A stretch of 64,000 nt of DNA from Phaeodactylum tricornutum CCAP 1055/1. Its lineage: Eukaryota > Bacillariophyta > Bacillariophyceae > Surirellales > Neidiaceae. The stretch spans positions 124,001-188,000 of the forward strand of contig NC_011669.1 of assembly GCF_000150955.2 (NCBI RefSeq), in the 5' to 3' direction. Positions within the stretch are counted from its first letter, which is position 1, and the number at the start of each line of letters is the position of its first letter. Made by a program: the position numbers and the translations under genes. Shown here piece by piece: positions 18,599 through 31,005 of this stretch. A model generated the notes under the pieces. It saw nothing but the letters and a program-made list of their open reading frames with translations. It made no database searches and was not told the origin of the DNA.

Positions 18599-21040
18599 TC
18601 ATGTAGCTGCCACTTGATCGAGATACTCAATCTCGGAAGGAGATAGCGTCGACCGTACTAGCGCTTCCATCTTCGTGCGCTTTTCCGAATCCTCCGGAAG
18701 CTTGGCACAGCATTTCATCGCCAAGTCGGCTGTGTCCGGTACAACATTGTCCCGGATCATACGACGATAAACTTCCATAGCAACTTCGACTGCCAATTGG
18801 TATTCCGAGGGATGGGACGTATCGGAACAGATACGGAGAATAAGACTGTACGTGTTACGAGTCGGCCGTAGCTCTCGATTGTACAACTTCGGCATTGAAA
18901 TAAGGCGAAACTCGCGATCGCTCAACAAGAGAGGTTTGCTTTGCATTTCCATTCGGCGGAGGAGAGCGAGCGCCCTCTCGCAGGCTCCACGAGGAACGGA
19001 GGATGCCTGGGTTGCCTGCCACCAGCAACTTATTGCACTATGATAATGCTTTAACGCAGCACGCACGTCTTTGGATACGGAGAAAGTGCTACGAATTTCC
19101 AGCATGTCCAAAATGGCTTCGCCCCTTTCTCCAACATCTTCTGGATTAATAGCACGCAGCAAAGTAAATGCAGAATCAAAACTATCGACACTAGGCCAAC
19201 ACCTTTCTTCTTCCTGGCGAAACATGTGGGTAAGAAGGTCAGTCGCGTACTTCAAATCAGCTTCGCGAGCGTCATTGTCGGCAATTTTTTTAGGTAATGC
19301 CTGGTAGTACGTTGCGAGCCCTCTCAGGACGGCGTCGAAAGTATGAACATTCGGGTAGAGGTAAAACCGGTTGACTGTATCCGAGTGGTTTTCCAACATG
19401 AAGTTGAGCAGTCGTTTGCAAATCTCTAAATCTTTCTTTGCCGCGGTAGATGCACGCACTTGCGTCATAAAGTTTAATACAGGGAGCATCTGAGCATCCG
19501 GTATGCCCTCATTCGATTCGACAAAAGCTTGCAGCTTTGCGTACTCTTTGCTCCCTAGCGTCAACTCTACTAAATCGTCAATCTGCTGCTGAACAGCTTG
19601 GGAATCGAGTGAGCCTCCAAGAACTAGACAATTGAGAACAATTGCACAGTGTGCAATGCGTTCCACATCGTGTTTCGGGTAATACACATTCCATTGTTCC
19701 CGAAGCACTTGATCGACCTCTTTGACTAAATTGTTCTTGGCCTCGGGATCCGATTCCTGCTTGACCGCTTCCAAGTACGCATCGAGGACTAACGAAAAAC
19801 GTAAACGATGCTTATTGTCCGGATGCTTTCCGAAAATGTTGTAAGATTCTCGAGCGCTTTCAACAGTTCCTACTCGGCTCAGCGTATCCAAAATAATCTG
19901 AGCTGCCTCCACACTGGGAACAAAATCGGAGGGTGTTGCATCCAAAAGCTGGATCATGCGCTGCGACGCCTTTTGGTATGGATCTCGACCGTAATCACTC
20001 TTTCGACTGTCGTCATCTGTGTGTTCAGCGCTCCGTCTTGCGCTTGATTGGATACTGTGCATAACGCCCCGAAAGAGTTCTGGCGTAATTCCGAGAGCCG
20101 GGTCCTGATGCGTCAGTTGGCGATTCGTCGACGGGTGATGCATTGTGCTCGTAGGCTGGTCGCGCGAGGGAAATCCGCCCAGCAAGGATGACACCCAGGT
20201 CTTCATTGCGGAACCCGAAATTGGGCTTTTGATCAGACTAGAGGGTTTTGGATAGCTAGTAGTGGCATTCGCTTCCCAGTTTTTGCTCGATTCTACGAGC
20301 AGAGACCTATCCGATCCGAGCATAATGAGATCACGCAGGCAACGCTCGGCGACGTCAATGTATTCCTGAATATCATTGTTTTCAGCATGCTCACAAAGCT
20401 GCGCCGACACTTTCGTCATGTCTTGCAGTATGCGGCATACTCCACGGAACAGGTCTTCCGTGTCTTCGATGTGCTGCCAAACGACGGGTCCATCTGCTTG
20501 ATGGATATCGCTCAGGAGCATGTGAATTTGAGTTGTGATCGTACGGAGTACTTTTTTCTTCTTTTGATTTTGTTGGTCGTCGTCGGACGATTTTCCGGTG
20601 TCCAGGTTCGGCGCCTCCACCGCTACTGTTTCGGAGGAAAATATCTGTCTATACTGCGTCGCCAGGCGTAAAAAATCCTTGTGGAGTCCGGTCAGTCGTA
20701 AATCAAGTTGCTTCACGAAACGGTTCCCTCGCGAACTGGTTTGTCGTCTCTTTTTCCAGATGGAATCTCTGCGATCTCTAATTATAGACGTCGACCTTCC
20801 ATTAGTTCTGTCGCCGTTGCCATTCTGCGAATGATTGTTGTTGTTGTGCCGTCGCTTGAAATTGCCGTCGGCCTCGGGCTTTTTGGCACCACGGTAGGCT
20901 TGCGGTACCCATGTAGTTGGTCCAGCTTTGTGACGATTCGAACGCACGGTTAGCTGGAATGGTTTGTTTAGCAAACGGGAATGTTGTTCCAGCTTTACCA
21001 GGACTCGCGGACTCGTGACGCTGGTCGGTATCCTCCACAT
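18599..21040 (-). CDS. PPR-like helical repeat protein, probably organellar
   Basis: An 813-residue protein from the ATG of MWRIPTSVTSP, whose first 35 residues are basic and Ser/Thr-rich like an organelle presequence; the frame is open to an ATG at 21256. The next 100 residues are basic and Asn/Arg-rich. The rest is helical, with PPR-like units such as NVHTFDAVLRGLATYYQAL and NTYSLILRICSDTS followed by MEVYRRMIRDNVVPDTADLA. PPR proteins bind organelle RNA in processing, stability or translation. The repeats are degenerate, so no RNA target can be read from them. No intron is needed. It may belong to a diatom PPR subgroup. Confidence 0.7.
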   Translation of the reverse strand: MWRIPTSVTSPRVLVKLEQHSRLLNKPFQLTVRSNRHKAGPTTWVPQAYRGAKKPEADGNFKRRHNNNNHSQNGNGDRTNGRSTSIIRDRRDSIWKKRRQTSSRGNRFVKQLDLRLTGLHKDFLRLATQYRQIFSSETVAVEAPNLDTGKSSDDDQQNQKKKKVLRTITTQIHMLLSDIHQADGPVVWQHIEDTEDLFRGVCRILQDMTKVSAQLCEHAENNDIQEYIDVAERCLRDLIMLGSDRSLLVESSKNWEANATTSYPKPSSLIKSPISGSAMKTWVSSLLGGFPSRDQPTSTMHHPSTNRQLTHQDPALGITPELFRGVMHSIQSSARRSAEHTDDDSRKSDYGRDPYQKASQRMIQLLDATPSDFVPSVEAAQIILDTLSRVGTVESARESYNIFGKHPDNKHRLRFSLVLDAYLEAVKQESDPEAKNNLVKEVDQVLREQWNVYYPKHDVERIAHCAIVLNCLVLGGSLDSQAVQQQIDDLVELTLGSKEYAKLQAFVESNEGIPDAQMLPVLNFMTQVRASTAAKKDLEICKRLLNFMLENHSDTVNRFYLYPNVHTFDAVLRGLATYYQALPKKIADNDAREADLKYATDLLTHMFRQEEERCWPSVDSFDSAFTLLRAINPEDVGERGEAILDMLEIRSTFSVSKDVRAALKHYHSAISCWWQATQASSVPRGACERALALLRRMEMQSKPLLLSDREFRLISMPKLYNRELRPTRNTYSLILRICSDTSHPSEYQLAVEVAMEVYRRMIRDNVVPDTADLAMKCCAKLPEDSEKRTKMEALVRSTLSPSEIEYLDQVAAT

Positions 21041-21351
21041 GGTGATTGGAGAGGAGCGGCGAACGAATGAAGAAATTGATTTTCCTCGGCTGGACTTGGT
21101 TGGAAAAAGTGAGTGGGCCAAACAGAGGCGAGATCGCGTTCTTCCCCAAAGGAATTTTGATTCTATACATGTGAAGTCGAGATTCCATATTCCTTTCTTT
21201 TGCTGGTCGTACAACCCTACTCCATTAGCCATCGCGACAAGGGCTAAACGGTACATTCCTCAGGCTACGTACGCTTGCTGGCGCGACAATTGAAGTCACA
21301 GTTAGTATCGAACGAGGACAAAAACAACAGTCGTGTTTCCTGTTCGTTAGG
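21041..21351. other. short spacer
   Basis: About 310 bases between the PPR-like start and the PRMT1 stop, both on the minus strand. Much of it is open in the PPR frame up to 21256. No other feature was seen. Confidence 0.35.
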
Positions 21352-23486
<2,135 letters not shown>

Positions 23487-24404
23487 ATGCCGGAAAAACG
23501 AGACTCCCCCCTACGATGGATGGAGACGGCGCAGACTGATATTCAGTGGAAGTCCCGTTTCGTGTTGAGCAATCCCACCGTATATCTGACAAAGGTCAAA
23601 CTGCTGCTCCTGCTGTGGGTGGCATTCGCGAATCACACTCCGTGCCATTCCTTCCGAACCACCGTCGTACCCCGGGCAGCCGAATGGTCTTCTTGCAGCT
23701 CTAGTGCCCTCTGGACACAATCCATACTACCTACCACCGCTAGCAATACCAGTACCAGTACCAGACTCGCCCTTACCACGGACTCTCCCAAGGCTCCCAC
23801 CCAGGAACGCGCCGTCCGCTTCTATTTCGATATTGCCGTCGCCGACGAACCCCTCGGTCGCTTGACTTTTTGTGTCCCCCGTCCGGATACCGTATTCCCC
23901 ACTCACGTCCAGAATATACTCCAACTCGTCACGCAAGCGCGTCGAAGTATTGATCCACGCTGTTCCTACGTCGGGTGCGAATTCCTCTGGACGTTGCCCT
24001 TCGTTGAAGGTCGGGCCCAGTATCGCTGGGCCCACGTGCTGGCGGGCAAGGGACGGAACGCCGTGGGCCCGGCGACGGAACGGTTGGGGAATCCGGACGC
24101 TTCGCAACGACCCGCGCACCCACTTTACGGAGGAATGTATTACGGACTCGCGTACGATGAACTCATTCCAGGATACGGTGAAAACGCCGTCCTACTCACC
24201 GTACCCCTGACCGGGCCCGGTCGAGGATCTACCACACTCTCCATGGTACGGGTAGCCGAATCGCCACTTGAATGGAGAGAACGATTGTTGTTGAATTCGG
24301 CAGTACTCGGCTGGTTGGAACCGTCGTCGGGAGACGTCTTTCGGTACATGGCGCAACAAACCAAAGGACCTCCCAAGGTGACCGCCTCCGGGGTGCTACC
24401 CTGA
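23487..24404 (+). CDS. divergent cyclophilin-like protein with signal anchor
   Basis: A 305-residue protein starting at the ATG of MPEKRDSP. A hydrophobic segment (about 32-50, VYLTKVKLLLLLWVAFANH) could be a signal anchor or late signal peptide. From about 108 it resembles cyclophilins: VRFYFDIAVADEPLGRLTF, the family's first strands, then YYGLAYDELIPGYG and GRGSTTLSMVR in the later part. The middle is rearranged and the catalytic Arg and FHR-type motif of active peptidyl-prolyl isomerases are not visible, so it is probably a non-enzymatic or much altered member. Endomembrane or plastid location is possible. It lies divergent to PRMT1. Confidence 0.6.
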   Translation: MPEKRDSPLRWMETAQTDIQWKSRFVLSNPTVYLTKVKLLLLLWVAFANHTPCHSFRTTVVPRAAEWSSCSSSALWTQSILPTTASNTSTSTRLALTTDSPKAPTQERAVRFYFDIAVADEPLGRLTFCVPRPDTVFPTHVQNILQLVTQARRSIDPRCSYVGCEFLWTLPFVEGRAQYRWAHVLAGKGRNAVGPATERLGNPDASQRPAHPLYGGMYYGLAYDELIPGYGENAVLLTVPLTGPGRGSTTLSMVRVAESPLEWRERLLLNSAVLGWLEPSSGDVFRYMAQQTKGPPKVTASGVLP

Positions 24405-24787
24405 CAAAATGACCAGGAGCCACACCAGTGATATTACGATGAACCGAAAAGCCACCGGCAGTGCACACAGCATGGCGGAGGCCACACCCACAGAAAGTGA
24501 CGACTCGCAATATAGATACGATCCGAAATGTATGCTAACCCATCAAGACAAGAACGAACCTCATCAGTGACATTACGATTAACCGAAAAATGTATCGGCA
24601 ATGCACACAGTATGGCGGCGGCAACACCCGCAGAAAGGGACGACTCGCAACGTACAGATTATGTTCACAGTGAATGCCGCTAACTACACGATAACATTTA
24701 ATTTTTTATGGTACACAGCAGACAATCACCACGTCGACGAGAACATGACAATCATACACATTGATAGCTCCATGAAACGCTTCTTCG
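24405..24787. other. convergent 3' spacer
   Basis: A 383-base region between the ends of the cyclophilin-like gene (plus) and the glycosyltransferase gene (minus). Half of it is the direct repeat at 24421..24653. Confidence 0.6.
24421..24653. repeat. two-copy tandem repeat, period 139 bp
   Basis: Bases 24421..24514 and 24560..24653 are similar copies. Shared blocks include cagtga/cattacga, aaccgaaaa, cggca, tgcacacag, atggcgg and gacgactcgcaa. The copies differ at several positions, so the duplication is not recent. It lies in a convergent 3' region and has no coding frame. Confidence 0.8.
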
Positions 24788-26936
24788 TCAGACTTCCACC
24801 ATAGTTACATTTTGGTTGCGTCGCATAACTCGTTTTGGCTGCAGCGCCTGCGATCCTTCCATGACACACACGGGCACTTCTGTTTCCGGTTCGGACGAAC
24901 GCGTGCGCAGAGGCATTTCGTCGTTTTGGTAGCTGTCCATGGAGTTCTTGCGCTTCCGCGACGGCAATAGAGACATGGTGCAGCACGTATTGCAACCGTT
25001 GCGAATGCGCGATTCCATGCGACATTGAAATTCAACCGTCCGGATAAACGACTTGGACAGTGTGTGCGACAATTGACAGTCCCCAAAAGCTTGATGTTCA
25101 CCTCCCACACAGCATCCGTATCGAGAGTCGCTCGCTGACTCGTGACTAAAGCTGTTCGTCGTATGGGTATCACCGTCGGTGGACTCTTCCCCCAGCAGGG
25201 AATCTTCCGCATCATCCACGAGACGAATTGTTTCGAGATTGACAATCGAAAGACCCGTGTCGTTCCTTTCTGGATACGGTTCTGAACTCGCTTTCTTGAC
25301 CGACGCGCGGATCGGTGACACAGGGGGAGTGGCGACCGGCCGCACCGACCCCAAGGCCTGTTGCATATACAGGAACATTTCCGTCATGTTCCAAATCACT
25401 TGAAAAAGTACAATGAACAAATATTCAATAAACACGAGGATGAGGGGACGTGGGTGACTCCCCGCGCGAAAGGACCCCGTGTGGCGGTAGACTTGATCAC
25501 GGTTGGCGTGGTGTCCACCGTATTCCATATAAAATTCGTCCGTCACTCGAGTGTAGTGATCAAGCATCCTTCGTACAACGGCACGTTTTTCCAACGATAG
25601 ACTCATATTCCTTGACGTTTCGCGAAAGGCCTCGCGCCGTGTCTGGTCTACCACGAGATCTCGGGTACATTCAAAAAAGGCATCCGCATCGCCTGCTTGA
25701 CAAGCGTACCCGTTTTCCCCGTGGCGCACGAGATGACCGGAGCATCCTTGTTCCACAACGACCGGCAATCCCGACGCCATGGCTTCAAGAGTAACGTTGC
25801 CGAAGGTTTCAACGGACGATGGAAAGAGAAAGACGTCACAAGAGGCGTAAGCCACGGCGAGTTGGTCGGCATTCATCCAACCGGCGAAGGTTGTATTGGG
25901 AAGAGATTTGATCTCTTCTTCGGCTGGTCCGGCACCAACTACGAGAGCGTGCACGTTAAGTCCTTGGGCACTGAGACGGCGCACAGTATCGGCAAAAATA
26001 TCGACCCTTTTCTCCGGAACCAATCGTCCTACCCACGAAATAACCACGGTATCGTCGCCAATCCCCAAATCTCGGCGGTATTTGAGGGAGCGAAAACTGG
26101 GGTTGAATCGGTCGATATCGACGCCACGACCCCATACTTGGAGTGACGTGACCTTGTCCATTTCGTGGTTGTCTTCGAGGTGTTTTTGAATGTAGGGCGT
26201 TGGTACGTATAGGGCCTGCAAAAAATTGTACTGATGGCGAAAGAAACAGCTCAGAATGTGCTTGAGCCAGGAAAGGCCCGGGTAATGCTCCATATACTCG
26301 GGAATGTTGGAATGGTAGGTTCCCATGATGGGTATTTCCTTGAGTCGGGCGTACTGAATGACGTGCAAGGCCGTACAGTCGGGGCAGGTAATGTGTACAA
26401 TGGAAGGTTCAAATTCATCCAGCTGTCTCCGAACGGTAGCCGAAAGGCCAAAACCGAGTTGATACGCCAAATCGGGTTGATTTGGATCGTTCAAAAAGGG
26501 AATAGGCTTTGCGTTGTCGAGAAAGATGATATTGCGATTGGGATGAGAACCGTCTAGATTGGTATTGGCCATATCTCCCGAACGGGTAGTCAGCACGCAC
26601 ACAAGATGCCCGGCGTTGAGGATCTCTTGTTCAAGCTTGCGGATCGTCAAGGTCACTCTATAACAACAGAAATAAGTGAGAAAAGGATGAGTGAGAAAAG
26701 AATGCCTTGCAGCCAGCTTTCTTCGTGCACGCATTAGTGCGAAGGGTGGGCCAATCCTTTACTCACCCATCCAGGACGTTGTAACAGGTTGCGTACAGCA
26801 ACACACGGTGCTGATGTGAGGCCATCCGTGCCAAGCTTCTCGATGGACTGCTATTGTTACTGTTGCTACCATTTATCTTCAATCTCTTTTCCTGGAGCTG
26901 CTGATTCGTGTTGCTGCAGTGATGGTTACTCATCAT
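24788..26936 (-). CDS. GT4-family glycosyltransferase, SQD2-like, with C-terminal membrane segment
   Basis: Exon 1 (26936..26767) starts MMSNHHCSNT and ends in the strand LLYATCYNVLDG. Intron 26766..26658 (109 bp) has donor GTGAGT and acceptor TTGTTATAG. Exon 2 (26657..24788) continues VTLTIRKLEQE. The total is 679 residues. GT4 signatures are present: YHSNIPEYMEHY, VWGRGVDIDRFNP, SWVGRLVPEKRVDIF, and the donor site SSVETFGNVTLEAMASGLPVV in part. The overall pattern is close to SQD2 sulfoquinovosyltransferases and related lipid glycosyltransferases. After about residue 445 there is a hydrophobic segment (LILVFIEYLFIVLFQVIW) and a long polar, cysteine-containing tail absent from SQD2. No plastid presequence is visible, so a role outside the plastid is possible. 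The sugar and acceptor are unknown. Confidence 0.85.
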
Positions 26937-27991
26937 GGTGGTGTTCCCAATGGATGAGAAGCTGATGGAGAAATGGGTTCGTTATTTGTGACTTGCAACA
27001 AACGGTACGAGAAACCTACCAAAAAAGGCCGCCTCCCCGGACATACAAAACAAGTAACAGTAACATACACACACTCCTACGAAAGCCTCTCTCACCGCGG
27101 TGCATGGGTTAAGCGTATGTGGGAATCAGCCTGCGAGACTGCTTCGAGGTCAAGTGCATGCGAACCTCGAGGAACAAAAACACAAGATTGCGCGTTCCGA
27201 ATGCAATCGGGCACTGCTGGTGCGACCGTTGCGGCTGTCCTAGGATGCTCGTACTTATACAAAAGTTCGAAAACGATATATATACTATATACATGTCTAT
27301 ATGCTTCTCTATTTCGAAGAACCTAACGTTTCTAAATATTCGCTAATTTCCACCAGTTTCACATTCAAATCGAAAAAGCCCCAAACGGGTGGCTGCGACA
27401 TTACCGGGTGTTTCGCTGACGAAGATTTCCCACACTTCGGCGAGGGGGATCTCCGGTTACCGCCACGTGCTCGGTGGCGAATTCGTTTGATTATCTCTCC
27501 GCTTCCATGAGAGACTCCGAACGACGGCGCACCCCCGCACGCAGCGAACCCGGAAAATATTCGGGCGAAGGGTTGGCGGTGACTTTCCAGTCTCGCCAAA
27601 CCAGCCACTCGTTGGAAGTGATGCCGTACCGACACTGCACATACGGGACTAATGTAACATAACTCTGTCCAGCTCTCCAATCTATGGATAATGTATAGTA
27701 TAGCTGTACTGCTTGTAAATCCTTGAACAGAAATTTGGCAATTTAACACCGAGTAGGATGAATAACAACCTAATGTAGACGTCAAGATTGCCGTGTTCAA
27801 AGCCAATGGTCCAAATGGTTAAAGGACACCATCTGCCGTGACCGGTATCTAGAGAAGCTTTCCTTGCAAGCAGCGCTTATGAATTGCGACTTTTCCTTTG
27901 CATGGTTCCATCAATGTGTCTTCTCATTGGATTTCTACCCACTCGACTGCAGAACGTCACCACTCAGTGGGTGCGGGGCTGCACCAGCGAA
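26937..27991. other. intergenic region, possible unrecognised exon
   Basis: About 1.06 kb upstream of the glycosyltransferase and downstream of the alpha-like gene. On the minus strand, about 27655..27490, there is an open stretch reading LVPYVQCRYGITSNEWLVW and on to a stop. It looks more protein-like than chance but I match it to no family. The rest shows only AT-rich sequence such as gatatatatactatataca near 27277. Confidence 0.3.
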
Positions 27992-30031
27992 CTAGAAATG
28001 GGACGCAATCGCGTCCGTCAAATCGCGCCGCGTTTCGGTATTGATATCGAGACTAGAATCAATTTCGCGCATCGTTGCGGGTGATACCGCGTTAACGTGT
28101 TCCAACAGAGCCTGCACGACATCCCTTCCTTGCTGGGTACCCGCGAGGGCTCCATGGTCCACCGCCTGGTCCAAATATCCTTCCGACGCCGCCAAGACGG
28201 CCGTACAGGATTCACTCAAACGCCGGCCGCCAGCCCCCGCCGGCTGGTACATAGCCAACAACAAAGCCTGCTGCTTGCGTATTTGCGATTGACTCGCTTT
28301 GCTGGTCACATCGGCTCCGTCCATGGACGCTGCCTGGGATAAATCTAAACGCAACCTCTCCACGATTCGTCGGAGTGCGGGGGCGTCAGCCCGGGACGGT
28401 GTATCGGCACCAATCCCGATGCGCGTAACGCTGCGTTGAGGATCCATGGGGGGAGACTGTCCCGCGGCCTGTAAACGTTCGTCAAACCAAATTTGACCAT
28501 CCGACATGCTGATCAAATCATCCACATGCTGGAGCACCAGTCGCCGTTGACCTTCCGACGCTGAAGGGATGGGAATTCCGATCTTTTGCAGATTGGCAAC
28601 AGTGAGCGGAATTTTTTTGCTCACGAGCATCTGGATCCGGGTTTTCACCTTGTCGTTCGAACTGGCGAATTCAGTTTCCTCGAAGACGGTCGTCTCGTCG
28701 GCATTCGCAGGGGGTATGCTCGTCAGGAGCACTAGCGTGACGCTGCCACCGCCCCTCCGTTGGTTGTACTGCCCCGCACGCTGGATAAGAGACGAATAAA
28801 AGGCCCGCATCTCGGACGAAGCCGCACCGTTGCGATCGCCTTCCACCACCGCGTCGACACCAAACACATCAACCAGAACCCTCGTCGTGGCGTCCCACAG
28901 CGTCTTGTGCAAATCAATGGTGTCGATGACAACCACGGCGTGCTTGCCTTGGTCCAGAGCGTAACTTTCGGCAATTGCGCAGGCGGTCCCTGCCATGGCC
29001 ACAGCTTCGGCAGCCTTGGACGCTGGATCCTTGCCTTTGGCACGTAGTGTTGGTATCACGACGTGCACCTGATCATCCAATCCCGCCCTTTGAAGTCGCT
29101 GCTGGACATCCTTGGGATCCTGAATAGCCGCGTAGACGCACTGGACACCGGCGTTGTCCCGCAATTGCGTTTGCAAAAAGTCCGTAGCCAAGCCACGCAT
29201 ATCGTGCACGTCGTGTCCAATAACGAGCATATTTTGTCCGCGACCAATTGGTGCCAACGCGTCGACCATGGTAATTCCCGTCAGCATGGGAGTGTTAATG
29301 AGTGCAATATCCTTGACTTGTGGAATCGGAGCAAACATGACCCGCTCTTTCGCGCCTTTCTCCAGTTTTTGGTCGTTACTGATGCTTTCCTCTCCTTTTA
29401 CAGCGTAACGCCCAAACACGTCGACCACTTTGGCTTGTTCCGAAAGCGTCACGGTGGCTCTGCTATCAAACACCTTGACGGGTCCATCTTTCGAAGCTAA
29501 ATCGTCATCGTTGTAGACGAAAACGACTGGCGGTCGATGCGCAACGACCACCCCGACGGAACCATTGGGGAAGCCTACGTGCATGCCCAGCAAATCGCCA
29601 GCAGCCGTAACGGTGACCGGTTTGGATACCTTGGGCGTCGCGACGGACACGGCCTCCACACTACTGGGAACGGCGTCAGCCTCGTCGGTTGAAGTCCAGG
29701 AATCGTCAATGTGTACAGCAGTTAAACCTCCCGGAAAAGCGGAGACGATGGTGCCTTGCGCAATTTCGTGACCAAGTGCCGGCTGAGTGGTGCCGCTTCG
29801 ACCATCGGCGTTGGACGAGGAAGAGACGTTGTCGTCCGCCAAAACAGTGGCTGTCAACCAGGAATAAGCTCGGCTAGTACCAGAGGAGACGGACAACACT
29901 CCTCTCGCAATAGGTCTCGACACTCGTTGTGCGTGGGGGATCCAAGCCTGTGCCGGGACAATCACACTCGGCAACGTTGTCACCAACGAGCTCGCCCAGA
30001 CGACGGAAAGAGCTTCCCGATGAAACTTCAT
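27992..30031 (-). CDS. plastid-targeted F1-ATPase alpha-like protein without a P-loop
   Basis: A 679-residue protein from the ATG of MKFHREALSV, chosen because it gives a clean signal peptide ending VIVPAQA before WIPH, a diatom bipartite plastid signal with Trp at +1; upstream ATGs are at 30106 and 30376. The rest follows the F1 alpha plan: beta-barrel (GTIVSAFPGGLTAVHID), nucleotide-binding core (TGITMVDALAPIGRGQ, as in alpha), and C-terminal part SDGQIWFDERL, RSVTRIGIGADTP, LRLDLSQAASM. Where alpha subunits have GDRQTGKT this has GHDVHDMRGL, so the P-loop lysine is lost, while the Arg of the SVSRVG-type arginine-finger motif is kept (VTRIG). Plastid alpha is plastid-encoded in diatoms, so this is an extra, presumably regulatory or structural paralogue. 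The family call is firm, the role unknown. Confidence 0.8.
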   Translation of the reverse strand: MKFHREALSVVWASSLVTTLPSVIVPAQAWIPHAQRVSRPIARGVLSVSSGTSRAYSWLTATVLADDNVSSSSNADGRSGTTQPALGHEIAQGTIVSAFPGGLTAVHIDDSWTSTDEADAVPSSVEAVSVATPKVSKPVTVTAAGDLLGMHVGFPNGSVGVVVAHRPPVVFVYNDDDLASKDGPVKVFDSRATVTLSEQAKVVDVFGRYAVKGEESISNDQKLEKGAKERVMFAPIPQVKDIALINTPMLTGITMVDALAPIGRGQNMLVIGHDVHDMRGLATDFLQTQLRDNAGVQCVYAAIQDPKDVQQRLQRAGLDDQVHVVIPTLRAKGKDPASKAAEAVAMAGTACAIAESYALDQGKHAVVVIDTIDLHKTLWDATTRVLVDVFGVDAVVEGDRNGAASSEMRAFYSSLIQRAGQYNQRRGGGSVTLVLLTSIPPANADETTVFEETEFASSNDKVKTRIQMLVSKKIPLTVANLQKIGIPIPSASEGQRRLVLQHVDDLISMSDGQIWFDERLQAAGQSPPMDPQRSVTRIGIGADTPSRADAPALRRIVERLRLDLSQAASMDGADVTSKASQSQIRKQQALLLAMYQPAGAGGRRLSESCTAVLAASEGYLDQAVDHGALAGTQQGRDVVQALLEHVNAVSPATMREIDSSLDINTETRRDLTDAIASHF

Positions 30032-31005
30032 CACACCGTTTCTTCCTTTCCGTGCGAACAAGAATAACGATTCGTTCCTTAAAAAAAGTCCCGAACGATG
30101 GAGCATGTAGCTAGGAGAGAACGACAATGAGATGGCAAGGAACTGGAAGAGCGCGTGTGGGAAGGTGCAGGGATTAGGGCAGAGGCTCTCGCTGCCGATG
30201 ATCGTGCTGGCTTTAGCTCGGTAAGAATGTGATGGGCGTCTGTCTGTCTTGATTCTGTCAAAAAGCAATGGTGCTCGAAATCCTTGCGAGATGTCTTGTC
30301 GTTGGAGAAGTACAAGAGCCAAATGTGAAAGAATGCTCTCGACGTCCGTAGTCATCGTGGATGAGGCGGGATTCACAAAACAATAGTTTGTCGACTTACA
30401 TTAGGACATTCGCAAACTACCTACCGCTAGGTATGTAGGTGTGTTCCTCCAATAAAAACTACCCATCGTGAGCTTGCAACTGGTCTAATGTCGGATTGTG
30501 TACGGGGCAATCAATAGTAAAACTATTATTGTCTGAGAGTCAACAATGAGAAGACCAGTCCACTTCCAACCCGACGAATGCCGGCCATAAAGACTCCTTT
30601 TGGAGTCCTTTTGGTGGATCTTCGCTTGACATTCATCCGTATCTTTCAAATATTATGTGTATGTACTCTCGTGCCAACTTGACAATGGCAACACTTCAAA
30701 AACTTAGACTTTGAACAAAGGACAAAGGAATGTCTATATGAACACAGATATAAACGCTTTTGTCTATGCCTAGTCGCCGACCGCCTTTAGGAAACCATAG
30801 AATTTGCTCAACCCATAGCCGTACGTGATAGTATGTTGATCTAGAGAGACAGCCACGTCTCCTGCTCACAGCTCGATCAAGCGGTCGTATTCAAGTATGT
30901 ATTGCAGAAATTATCAAGCCGCTGAATTGTTTGGAAAAAGTATAAAGGACAAGTGGCTGCTCGCTCTTGACCAATCACCGGTACACGAAACTGATAAAAC
31001 GGAGA
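30032..31005. other. intergenic region
   Basis: 974 bases; the alpha-like frame stays open to 30376. A small perfect hairpin (GACTCC-TTTT-GGAGTC) lies at 30592..30607. No other feature was seen. Confidence 0.4.
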
